NCBI RefSeq assembly: GCF_004138165.1
Contig: NZ_RYFF01000045.1
Coordinates: forward strand, 1-43,224
Origin: Candidatus Chloroploca sp. Khr17
Lineage (GTDB): Bacteria > Chloroflexota > Chloroflexia > Chloroflexales > Chloroflexaceae
DNA: 43,224 bases
Direction: 5' to 3'
Position 1 is the stretch's first letter. Every line of letters begins with the position of its first letter. Position numbers and translations under genes: made by a program. A model generated the notes under the pieces. The model did not search any database. It saw only the letters and a program-made list of their open reading frames with translations, and was not told the DNA's origin. Positions 7,637 to 15,037 of this stretch are shown here, one piece after another.

Positions 7637-9193
7637 CTAGCCCTCTTCGATCGTCGAAAGTACACGGTGGGCACGCAGGGCCAGCCAGAGAGCAAAGTGT
7701 TCTTCAGCATTGTCGAGATCCATGCCACTGATATCTTTGATGCGTTCGAGGCGATAGAGCAGCGTATTGCGATGGACATGCAAGGCCCCCGAGGTGGCCC
7801 GCAGGTTCCCAAGGTGATTGAAATAGGCGTCCAGGGTCTTGATCAGATCAGCGCCCTGACGCTGGTCATAGTCAGCAAGCCGGGAAAGCGTCTCGCGATA
7901 GAAGGTCCAGAGTTCAGGCGTTTCACGCAGCCGCACCAGCAACCGATAGACCCCGAGGTCAGAAAAAGCCAAGACGCGCCCGGGGCCAAAGAGTTGGCGA
8001 CCAAGCACCATCGCCTGTTCCGCCTCTTCGAGGGAACGTCGCCACTCGGCAAGCGTCGCGACTGGCGTTCCCGAGGCCAACAAGACCTGCGGATAATCGA
8101 TGAGCAAGCGCTCGCGCAACTGGTCAACCAGTTCACGAGGACGCGCACTGGTTGCGGTTGGCAGCATACAGAGCACACTGCTTTCACGGCGCGAGAGCGG
8201 TGCCGGAATGCCACGACGGGTCAACTCATTCTGGATTGTCCCACTGAGCCGGGCAAGGGCCGACGGCCCGGCATCATCGATCTTCACCAGCACGGCCATA
8301 TGCGGCACGGTCAGCGTATAGCCCAACTCCTGACCACGCTGCAGCGCGGCGGCGAGATCGCCCGGTGGCCCACTGAGGATATTTGAAACAAAATCGCCCC
8401 GAAGGCGATCTTCGGCGGCCTGGACGGCCTGTTCTTTGGCGAGTTCAAGGGCGAGGGCTGCCGCGCCACGCTGGGCCGCCTCACGATCCCAGGTATCCAG
8501 CGCTGTCCCAGCCAACGCCAGATAGCCAGTGGGAAAATCACGCGGCCCGATCAATTCAACCCAGATCTGCTGATTGAGCATCGAGGCATCACCGGCTGCC
8601 GTGGGGCGCAATGCCTGCAACGCGACCCGCGCCGAGCCACGACCGCGCTGGGCGCGCAACTCACCATTGGGCGCATAACACGCCACACTCTGACCAGTCC
8701 GTTCGGCCATGAGATCAAGCAAGCCAGGCAAGCCGGCCCCGGCCAGCGAGCGTTGCGTAAGTAGATCGTACAACTGCGCCCCGCGTCGCTCGAACTGCGC
8801 CTCGTAGTCACTCACCAGACGCGTAATCTCGCGTTCAACCTCGCGCAGATCGGCACCTTCAGGCAATTGCAGCAGGGGGAGGCGCGCCTCTTCCGCCGCC
8901 GTGACATCGTCGTTGGTAATCGTGCCCAACGCCACCACCCCAGCGACCGGAATCGGAGCCTGCCCAAGGCGGCGCACCAGAACAGCCAGGCTCAAGCGGG
9001 TATCAAGGGTACGGATCGCATCAACCGCGAGCAACGCAAGCTCACCACCACGCAATTCAGCGAAGGCAGGCAGTGTCGAACGCAACGTCGCCACCCAGGT
9101 GACCTGCCGTCCAAGACCGGCGCTACCAGCGGAAATGGCAGTTCCCAAGGGAAGGGCGAGTCGGAGCACATCGCGTACAGTAACCGAGGGCAT
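7637..9193 (-). CDS. PucR-family transcriptional regulator
   Basis: This 518-residue regulator has the PucR/CdaR layout. The N-terminal ligand-sensing domain (TVRDVLRLALPLGTAISAG, ~residues 4-22, followed by VTWVATLRSTLPAFAELRGGELALLAVDAI) runs to ~130. A central GAF-like/GGDEF-related linker spans ~150-380. The C-terminal helix-turn-helix is DAYFNHLGNLRATSGALHVHRNTLLYRLERIKDISG (~455-490), followed by the conserved DLDNAEEHFALWLALRAHRVL tail. Such proteins regulate purine catabolism, sugar-acid or amino-acid genes; no obvious target operon is adjacent. The nearest divergent gene is the cyclase-family hydrolase at 9488. A TATAAT box lies 38 bp upstream of the start codon, and no clear ribosome-binding site is seen. 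Confidence 0.93.
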   Translation of the reverse strand: MPSVTVRDVLRLALPLGTAISAGSAGLGRQVTWVATLRSTLPAFAELRGGELALLAVDAIRTLDTRLSLAVLVRRLGQAPIPVAGVVALGTITNDDVTAAEEARLPLLQLPEGADLREVEREITRLVSDYEAQFERRGAQLYDLLTQRSLAGAGLPGLLDLMAERTGQSVACYAPNGELRAQRGRGSARVALQALRPTAAGDASMLNQQIWVELIGPRDFPTGYLALAGTALDTWDREAAQRGAAALALELAKEQAVQAAEDRLRGDFVSNILSGPPGDLAAALQRGQELGYTLTVPHMAVLVKIDDAGPSALARLSGTIQNELTRRGIPAPLSRRESSVLCMLPTATSARPRELVDQLRERLLIDYPQVLLASGTPVATLAEWRRSLEEAEQAMVLGRQLFGPGRVLAFSDLGVYRLLVRLRETPELWTFYRETLSRLADYDQRQGADLIKTLDAYFNHLGNLRATSGALHVHRNTLLYRLERIKDISGMDLDNAEEHFALWLALRAHRVLSTIEEG

Positions 9194-9487
9194 GGGCTTA
9201 CTTTATCAAGCACTTATCACATTAGCGGCTATTATACCACCGTAGCGATACAATTAAATTATTTGTGAAGGTCTCAGCCCATATCAGGGTGAAGCCTGAC
9301 GGCCCGGATGATCAGGGGCTTCCTGTAGCGCAATTCCAGCTTGTGGCGGGGGTGTTACGCAAGCCACAGCTTGTCGTTTTGCCCTTAACGGGGGTAGTTG
9401 AACGATAGGCCGAAACTGCGGTCAGCAGAATCCTGCAATCCGGGGTACAATCTAGGCAAGGCAGGATGGGCAAGAGGGGGGCAGGGA
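9194..9487. other. Divergent intergenic region pucR-cyclase
   Basis: This 294-bp gap carries the pucR -10 box (9231-9236). It also holds a near-palindrome around GCTTGTGGC...GCCACAGCTTG (about 9340-9373) and a TACAAT box near 9444 that could serve the cyclase gene. No other gene is seen. Confidence 0.45.
9231..9236 (-). promoter_or_regulatory. -10 box for pucR-like gene
   Basis: There is a perfect TATAAT (minus strand) 38 bp upstream of the ATG at 9193; the -35 region is AT-rich but not consensus. Confidence 0.45.
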
Positions 9488-10123
9488 ATGAAAATCCTCC
9501 ACGATCTTTCGATGTTGATCAATGCGACCATGCCGGTCTATGCGGGCGACGCGCCGGTGTGCCTTGAACCGCACTGCACCATTGCTGCCGATGGCGTCAA
9601 TATTACCGCGATCAAGAACGCAACCACCCACTTCGGGACGCACATCGATCTGCCACGGCACATTTTTGCCGATGGGGCGAGCCTCGATGAGGTGCCGCTC
9701 GCCGATCTGTGTGGGCCTGCGCAGATCATCGCGATCGAGCATCCAACCGCGATTACCGTTGAAGAGGTTGCCTGCCATCGCTTCAAGCCCGGCGAGATGG
9801 TACTCTTCCGTACGCGCAATACCAGGGATGGCTTGCTTGCGCAACCTGCGTTCCATCATGATTATGTCTACCTGACGCCTGAAGCCGCGAGCTATCTGGT
9901 AGAGCAGGCGGTGCGGCTTGTGGGCATTGATTATCTGTCGGTCGACCCTCCGTATACGCCGTCCCTGCCTGCGCATCATATCTTGCTGGGGCATGGCGTC
10001 CTGATCCTTGAAGGGATCATCTTGACTGACGTGCAACCGGGAAAAGCAACGCTTCTCTGCCTACCGCTCAAATTGCAAGGTGTTGATGGCGCACCAGTAC
10101 GAGCTGTTCTGGTTGAGGGGTAA
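9488..10123 (+). CDS. Cyclase-family metal hydrolase (kynurenine-formamidase-like)
   Basis: At 211 residues it has the usual length for the cyclase/KynB family (PF04199). The metal-binding signature is complete: H48-F-G-T-H52-I-D54-L-P-R-H58, followed by a second conserved region, FRTRN...FHHDYVYLTPEAASYLV, and VGIDYLSVDPP. The family hydrolyses N-formylkynurenine, cyclic amides and related substrates using Zn or Mn. No tryptophan-degradation genes are nearby, so the substrate is unknown. ATG 9488 is preferred because the Met-Lys-Ile-Leu-His-Asp-Leu-Ser start matches the family N-terminus and GGGGGCAGGGA lies just upstream. It is divergent from the PucR regulator; regulation by it is a guess from position only. 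Confidence 0.88.
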   Translation: MKILHDLSMLINATMPVYAGDAPVCLEPHCTIAADGVNITAIKNATTHFGTHIDLPRHIFADGASLDEVPLADLCGPAQIIAIEHPTAITVEEVACHRFKPGEMVLFRTRNTRDGLLAQPAFHHDYVYLTPEAASYLVEQAVRLVGIDYLSVDPPYTPSLPAHHILLGHGVLILEGIILTDVQPGKATLLCLPLKLQGVDGAPVRAVLVEG

Positions 10124-10126
10124 TGT

Positions 10127-10189
10127 GATTTTAGATTTTAGATTGCAGATTGCAGATTTTAGATTGCAGATTGCAGATTTTAGATTTTA
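10127..10189. repeat. Heptanucleotide tandem repeat (9 units)
   Basis: Nine perfect adjacent heptamers run in the order A A B B A B B A A, where A is GATTTTA and B is GATTGCA. They occupy the space between the cyclase gene and kaiC. A related complementary array ends menD (2714-2755), and a fragment (GATTTCAGATTGCAG) lies at about 20291. The palindrome-like arrangement of unit types (AABBABBAA) is notable. Confidence 0.9.
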
Positions 10190-10306
10190 GCTTGCCGCGT
10201 ATGGCGTTCCGGCGTGCGCTGGCAGCACGAGCGATGCGGATTGCTCAATTCCAATTGGTGTAAGAGGGCACCAGACCGCGTCGTTGTGGACAAAGAGGAG
10301 AGTCTT

Positions 10307-11761
10307 ATGAGCAACACCATTTCTACTTCAACCCCTCACCACCTTGCAAAAACACCAACTGGCATCTATGGGATTGATGAAATCACGGCTGGTGGCCTAC
10401 CGCAGGGACGCCCGACGCTGGTTGCTGGTAGCGCAGGATGCGGCAAAACGCTTCTGGCCATGGAATTTCTCGTCCGTGGAGCGACCCTCTACAACGAACC
10501 GGGGGTCTTTGTGACCTTTGAAGAGAGCCCCGATGAATTAATGGACAATGTGGCCTCGCTGGGTTTTGATCTCGACGATCTGCGCGAACGCGGCCTGCTG
10601 TGGATTGAGCATATCTACCTTGAGCGCAGTGAAATTGAAGAGGTCGGGGCATACACGCTTGATGGGCTCTTCATTCGGCTTGCGCATGCGTTTGAGCGAA
10701 TTGGGGCCAAACGGGTCGCCCTCGACACCCTCGAAGTGCTCTTCAGCGGGCTCCGCGACGAAGCGTTGATCCGCGCCGAGTTGCGGCGGCTCTTTCGCTG
10801 GCTCAAAGAGCGCGGGGTAACTGCGGTGGTCACCGCCGAACGCGGTGACGGCACGATCACGCGGCACGGGCTCGAGGAATATGTTGCCGATTGTGTCATC
10901 GTGCTCGATCACCGGGTCACCTCGCAACTCTCGACCCGCCGGATACGCATTGTCAAATACCGGGGTACGATGCACGGCACCAATGAGTATCCCTTTTTAA
11001 TTGATCAACACGGATTCACGGTCTTTCCAATCACGGCGCTCGGCCTTGACTATGATGTAGGCACCGAGCGGATCAGCACGGGGGTAGCCGGGCTTGACGA
11101 AATGCTCGGGGGGAGTGGTTATTATAAAGGGAGTACGGTTCTGATTTCAGGGACGGCCGGGACAGGCAAAACGAGTCTCTCTTCAGCGTTTGCGGCAGCG
11201 GCATGTGCTCGTGGCGAACACGCGCTCTTTGTTGCCTTTGAAGAGTCGCCCGCGCAGATTATGCGCAATGTGCGCTCGATTGGGATCGACCTACGGCCTG
11301 CGTTTACCGAGCAATATTTGCATTTCCACGCCGTACGCCCGACCCTCGCTGGCCTGGAATTGCATCTTGCGACCATTACCGACCAGATCGCCCGCATCAA
11401 ACCGTCCGTCGTCATTATTGATCCGATCACCAGCTTGATCTCCCAAGGCTTCAATAGCGAAGTACGAGCACTCTTCACCCGGCTCATTGATTTCTGCAAA
11501 CAGCATGGCATCACGCTCTTGCTGACCAGCCTGAGCGAGATGGGTCAGGATCCCGAGGGAACCGATATTGGCGTTTCGTCGCTCGTGGACTCATGGCTGC
11601 TCGTGCGCAACCTTGAGATGCACGGCAAACGCAACCGCGGGTTGTATATCCTGAAATCGCGGGGTATGGCGCATTCCAATCAAATCCGTAAACTTGTGCT
11701 TTCGTCGGAGGGGATCAGTCTGATCGAAATACCTTCTTCCAGCCTACAGCTAACATCATAG
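10307..11761 (+). CDS. kaiC: KaiC-like dual-RecA ATPase/kinase
   Basis: This 484-residue protein has two KaiC domains. CI has Walker A GSAGCGKT (41-48), the catalytic Glu pair in FVTFEESPDELMDNVASLGFDL, and a clear Walker B. CII has SGTAGTGKT (281-289) and FVAFEESPAQIMRNVRSIGIDL. In circadian KaiC, the CII residues Ser431/Thr432 are autophosphorylated; the corresponding motif here reads GVSSLVDSW, so Ser424/Ser425 form the pair. The C-terminal tail used by KaiA in Synechococcus is shortened and unlike it, in line with the absence of kaiA. ATG 10307 is chosen for its GAGGAG ribosome-binding site. kaiB follows after 9 bp. A timing, stress-response or other KaiC2/KaiC3-type switch is likely; self-sustained rhythms cannot be inferred. 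Confidence 0.94.
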   Translation: MSNTISTSTPHHLAKTPTGIYGIDEITAGGLPQGRPTLVAGSAGCGKTLLAMEFLVRGATLYNEPGVFVTFEESPDELMDNVASLGFDLDDLRERGLLWIEHIYLERSEIEEVGAYTLDGLFIRLAHAFERIGAKRVALDTLEVLFSGLRDEALIRAELRRLFRWLKERGVTAVVTAERGDGTITRHGLEEYVADCVIVLDHRVTSQLSTRRIRIVKYRGTMHGTNEYPFLIDQHGFTVFPITALGLDYDVGTERISTGVAGLDEMLGGSGYYKGSTVLISGTAGTGKTSLSSAFAAAACARGEHALFVAFEESPAQIMRNVRSIGIDLRPAFTEQYLHFHAVRPTLAGLELHLATITDQIARIKPSVVIIDPITSLISQGFNSEVRALFTRLIDFCKQHGITLLLTSLSEMGQDPEGTDIGVSSLVDSWLLVRNLEMHGKRNRGLYILKSRGMAHSNQIRKLVLSSEGISLIEIPSSSLQLTS

Positions 11762-11770
11762 GGAGGATCG

Positions 11771-12103
11771 ATGAGTGAGCAGAATGGGTCAAAGCATCTA
11801 CCGGATCTTCCGAGCGACAAAAGCGAGTTCTGGATCCTCCGGCTCTATGTGGCGGGGCATACGATGCGCTCACTGACGGCGATTGCCAACTTGCAGGCAA
11901 TTTGCGAAGAGCATCTGCCTGACAAGCATCATATCGAGGTGATCGATGTGATCGAGGATCCTGAGCGGGCCAGTACGGATCAGATCCTGGCCTTGCCAAC
12001 CCTGATTCGGGCCTTGCCCCCGCCGATCCGGAAAATCATCGGCGATCTCTCCAATACCGAGCGGGTACTCGTGGGGCTTGAAATTGCGCAACGTTCACCT
12101 TGA
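11771..12103 (+). CDS. kaiB: KaiB-domain protein
   Basis: This 110-residue thioredoxin-like KaiB has a variable 18-residue N-terminus. The conserved [70 protein letters not shown] and RVLVGLEI segments then cover the whole family. The basic [12 protein letters not shown] loop and the IEDP...DQILALPTL core are retained. KaiB binds phosphorylated KaiC and slows its ATPase. The start follows an AGGGAGGATCG ribosome-binding site and the gene is only 9 bp after kaiC, so they form an operon. The stop codon lies inside a terminator-like palindrome (12096-12123). Confidence 0.95.
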   Translation: MSEQNGSKHLPDLPSDKSEFWILRLYVAGHTMRSLTAIANLQAICEEHLPDKHHIEVIDVIEDPERASTDQILALPTLIRALPPPIRKIIGDLSNTERVLVGLEIAQRSP

Positions 12104-12123
12104 CGCGCATACGCGTCAAGGTG
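12096..12123 (+). terminator. Palindrome overlapping kaiB stop
   Basis: A perfect 12-bp stem (CACCTTGACGCG / CGCGTCAAGGTG) has a 4-base loop (CATA). The kaiB TGA (12101-12103) is within the left arm. There is no T-run, so it may act as a 3'-end stabiliser or a Rho-assisted terminator. Confidence 0.6.
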
Positions 12124-12133
12124 GGTGGGTGGT

Positions 12134-12176
12134 TTGACGCAAAGGCGCAAGCGCTGGGTTCCCGCGTACGCGGGAA
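12134..12176. repeat. GACGCAAAGGCGCAA fragment plus 8-bp palindrome
   Basis: TTTGACGCAAAGGCGCAA is the complement of the right half of the repeat at 7513-7607. It is followed by TTCCCGCG-TA-CGCGGGAA (12159-12176), a perfect 8-bp inverted repeat. Both precede the DUF11-type gene. Confidence 0.6.
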
Positions 12177-12218
12177 TGGCAGGGGGCGCTAGCCCTTCGC
12201 AAAGACGGGAGGTTGACG

Positions 12219-13658
12219 ATGTCGAGACTCCACGCTCTTGTTGTTTGCTGCGTAAGTATTGGTTTGCTTGTGTTGGCTGATCCCCAAGTGCGGGCCGCAC
12301 CGTTCGTCCAGGCGCTTGCTACGTTCACGCCCACCCCAGCGCCATCGTTTACCCCTTCACCAGATACGACACCAACGCCCTTTGCCACCATTCTCCCTAG
12401 CCCGCCGCTTCCCTCATCACCGCCTGCAACGGCGACGATCACCGCCTCGGTGACAGCTACGGTTCGCCCTACGATGACAATGCCGCCACCTGAGGCCACG
12501 CGTGGCACCGTGACGCCACTGCCGGCACCGGCACAGGAGGTAGGTCTTGAGATCAGCAAGACCCTGCTTGGTAGTGATGAAGTTCAGGTCGGCCAGTACC
12601 TCACTTTTACGATTCAAATTCGCAATACTGGTTCAACCGTGATCACGGAACTTCCGCTTGTTGATGAGTATCAGACTGAGATCCTTGATCCGGTCGTTGC
12701 GTTGATGGTGCCGCCGCCGACGAGTCAAGAACCAGGTATCTTACGCTGGGCAAATCTGAGCGATACCTTTGGTGATTTTGCTCCTGGTGAGACGATCGAG
12801 GTGATCGTCGTCTTTCGGGCGATCACGATCGAGGATGAGGTCATCAATCGGGTGCGCGTCGAGGCTGGCGAAGGACTGGGAGGCGAAGGAGGTGCGGCGG
12901 CTGAAGATAATGCCGGGGGTACGATCAAGGGCGGGCGCATTGTGATCGAGAAGGCCCTTGTCGAGAGTTTTGTGCAGCTTGATACGCCGGTGATTAGCTT
13001 TACACTTTCGCTGCGCAACGACGGGTTCGCCGATATTGTCCGTGCGCCGGTCGTGGATTTCTACCGCCCCGATCTGCTCACCTTCACCGGGGCGAGTGTG
13101 CCGCCCGATTTCCATAATCCGGTGACTGGTGAATTGCGCTGGGATGATCTGCTGGCAAGCCTGGGCATCGAACGTCTGGCCCCACAAGCGATGGTCTCGT
13201 TTACGACGGCCTATCGGGTCAACGGGCCGATTGAAGATGCCGTCGTCAATCGGGCCAATGCGGTCAATGTGGCCGACGAGTTTGGCAATGCGGTCGTCTC
13301 ACCCCGCGAGGCCGAGGTACGCATTCGCCTGCGTGGCCCGGGTGGGGCCGAGTTGCCGACACCAACACCAGTCGTTGCGCCGATCGAAGACGAGCAGCCG
13401 ACCCCGGCCCCGGCCAGCGCGACCGCGACGGTGACGAGCACGGTTGCCCCTACGCCGACCCTGGTGACGACGACCCCAACGCCAACAACGGGGCCAACGC
13501 AAGGCAGTGCCGAGGCACTGCCAACGGAAGCAGCGGGCCAGCCTGTGACGTTGCCGGTGACAGGGGGGCGCGGGTTGACGACGGTGCCGGTCTTCATTGC
13601 GGTGCTGATCATGATCGCCGGAATTGCCTTGCGCTATGCAATGCGGCAACAAGGGTAA
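12219..13658 (+). CDS. DUF11-type surface protein with LPVTG anchor
   Basis: This 479-residue protein has, in order, a signal peptide (LHALVVCCVSIGLLVLADPQVRA, ~4-28) and a Thr/Pro-rich stalk (~35-105). Two DUF11-like beta-sandwich repeats follow (VGLEISKTLLGSDEVQVGQYLTFTIQIRNTG, ~107-220, and IVIEKALVESFVQLDTPVISFTLSLRNDG, ~225-350). The tail has a second Thr/Pro-rich stalk (~360-430) and then LPVTGG, a hydrophobic helix and RYAMRQQG. That tail matches an LPxTG sortase-sorting signal with hydrophobic span and positive end. It is probably displayed on the envelope as an adhesin or sheath component. ATG 12219 has GGGAGG at proper spacing; an in-frame TTG lies at 12213. No sortase gene is in the window, so the anchor might instead be a plain C-terminal membrane helix. 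Confidence 0.85.
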   Translation: MSRLHALVVCCVSIGLLVLADPQVRAAPFVQALATFTPTPAPSFTPSPDTTPTPFATILPSPPLPSSPPATATITASVTATVRPTMTMPPPEATRGTVTPLPAPAQEVGLEISKTLLGSDEVQVGQYLTFTIQIRNTGSTVITELPLVDEYQTEILDPVVALMVPPPTSQEPGILRWANLSDTFGDFAPGETIEVIVVFRAITIEDEVINRVRVEAGEGLGGEGGAAAEDNAGGTIKGGRIVIEKALVESFVQLDTPVISFTLSLRNDGFADIVRAPVVDFYRPDLLTFTGASVPPDFHNPVTGELRWDDLLASLGIERLAPQAMVSFTTAYRVNGPIEDAVVNRANAVNVADEFGNAVVSPREAEVRIRLRGPGGAELPTPTPVVAPIEDEQPTPAPASATATVTSTVAPTPTLVTTTPTPTTGPTQGSAEALPTEAAGQPVTLPVTGGRGLTTVPVFIAVLIMIAGIALRYAMRQQG

Positions 13659-13660
13659 CC

Positions 13661-13707
13661 GGGCGCGCGAGCGCCTCGGCCTCGGGGTGCGAGACACCCT
13701 CGCGCCC
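13661..13707 (+). terminator. Hairpin after the DUF11 gene
   Basis: The outer arms GGGCGCG / CGCGCCC enclose an inner GGGTG / CACCC stem (13685-13699), 3 bp after the stop codon. No T-run follows, so termination is only suggested. Confidence 0.45.
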
Positions 13708-13745
13708 AGGCTTGGGCAGGAAGGCTAGGGCGGAGGAGGGCAGTG

Positions 13746-14423
13746 ATGAAGCAGCAAAACAGCTACCGATGGTTGCGTATGTGGCGCTATGGCACCCTCG
13801 TGATCCTCTTTGCTCTGCTAAGTAGGTATCAAGATGGCATGCTGAGCGCCAGCGAAACAGCGCTTCCGCGTCAGCAGAAGAGTGTTGGTTCCAGTGTCGC
13901 TTTGATGAACCTGCCGCTTGTCTGGCAGCGTCCGTTCCTTCCATCCACTGAACAACGCCCCTCGCTCCTGAGCACGACCCTAGAGCAAACCGCGCTACCT
14001 TCGTGGTCTGCCAGGGGTTCAGCGGGGCGAGGGTTGAACGGGCAACCCTTTCAGGTCTGGATCCCGGTAATAGCAGAGGCACCAGGGCCACGCGCGAATT
14101 TGCGTTTTGGTGCAGATCGCGATGGTGACGAACTGCTTGAAGAAGGCACAAGCTTCAGCTTTGGTCTGACGACCCTCTACTATGCGGTTCGCATCACCGA
14201 CAGCAGCGAGGGCCACTTTCGCGAAGAATGGATCATCAACGGGCAACGCCAACCAACGCTTGAGCGGAGTGGCCTCTTGCCGCAACCGGAAGGGGGCAGT
14301 TATCTCAGTGGCATCACGCTCAGCACGGGAGCTCCGCTTCCCATTGGCGTGTATGAACTCCATATTTTCGTTGATGCGCGCCTGGCAGGTATTGGGCGCT
14401 TGCAGATTCTGCCGTTGCCGTAA
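13746..14423 (+). CDS. Secreted protein of unknown function
   Basis: This 225-residue protein is preceded by a GGAGGAGGGCAGTG ribosome-binding site (a GTG at 13743 would add one residue). An N-terminal basic segment and hydrophobic helix (YGTLVILFALLSRY, ~15-28) form a signal peptide or anchor. A low-complexity linker follows. A C-terminal domain from about residue 105 (FQVWIPVIAEA, RFGADRDGDELLEEGTSFSFGLTTLYYAVRITDSS, EEWIINGQRQP, GVYELHIFVDARLAGIGRLQILP) has the look of an Ig-like beta-sandwich. No family is recognised. It lies between the DUF11 surface protein and aroK in the same orientation and may be part of the same envelope unit. Confidence 0.7.
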   Translation: MKQQNSYRWLRMWRYGTLVILFALLSRYQDGMLSASETALPRQQKSVGSSVALMNLPLVWQRPFLPSTEQRPSLLSTTLEQTALPSWSARGSAGRGLNGQPFQVWIPVIAEAPGPRANLRFGADRDGDELLEEGTSFSFGLTTLYYAVRITDSSEGHFREEWIINGQRQPTLERSGLLPQPEGGSYLSGITLSTGAPLPIGVYELHIFVDARLAGIGRLQILPLP

Positions 14424-14484
14424 AGAATGCTTTGGACAGAATGTGCTATCATATGCGGAAACATCAAGAAGGTGAGAGGCGATC

Positions 14485-15033
14485 ATGACGCAGGGGTCAG
14501 CTGAATGCCCAGTTGTGCTGGTAGGGCTGAGCGGGGCGGGCAAGTCTACGGTCGGGCCGGTGCTGGCGGCACGCCTTGGGCGTCCGCTCTGTGATACCGA
14601 TGCACTTGTGGCGCACGCAGCTGCGATGCCGGTGCCCATGATTTTTGCGACCCACGGCGAGGCGATCTTTCGTGAGCGCGAGGCTGAGGCGCTCGCCAAG
14701 GCCCTTGCGGGTGAACTGGCTGTGGTGGCAACGGGCGGCGGCATTGTGTTGCGACCCGCGAATCGTCAGTTGCTGCGCGAGCATGCGTTTGTCGTCTGGC
14801 TTGATGCGCCCGATGGGTTGCTGCTGGCGCGCCTGCGCACCGACGCTGAACAACGCCCGCTCCTTGGCGCTGAGGCGGCCACCCGCCTCGCCACGATGCG
14901 GGCGGCCCGGGCGCACTTGTATGCCGAGGTTGCCCATGTGACGGTTGAGACGAGTGGCCTCACGCCTGAGACGATTGCCGATCAGATTGTCGCTGCGTAT
15001 ACAGATGCACTGGTGCGTGAGAGACGGAGTTGA
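14485..15033 (+). CDS. aroK: Shikimate kinase
   Basis: At 182 residues it has the expected length for AroK, which phosphorylates shikimate at O3 with ATP, the fifth step of aromatic amino-acid and chorismate synthesis. The Walker A motif is GLSGAGKST (14-22). The substrate/Mg aspartates are in CDTD (37 and 39). GEAIFREREAEAL carries the shikimate-binding Arg, TGGGIVLR is the glycine motif, and the lid Arg is in EQRPLL. It provides chorismate used by the nearby menF product. ATG 14485 follows GGTGAGAGGCG. The stop is 4 bp before the mutS start, so the two are probably cotranscribed. Confidence 0.95.
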   Translation: MTQGSAECPVVLVGLSGAGKSTVGPVLAARLGRPLCDTDALVAHAAAMPVPMIFATHGEAIFREREAEALAKALAGELAVVATGGGIVLRPANRQLLREHAFVVWLDAPDGLLLARLRTDAEQRPLLGAEAATRLATMRAARAHLYAEVAHVTVETSGLTPETIADQIVAAYTDALVRERRS

Positions 15034-15037
15034 CTTC

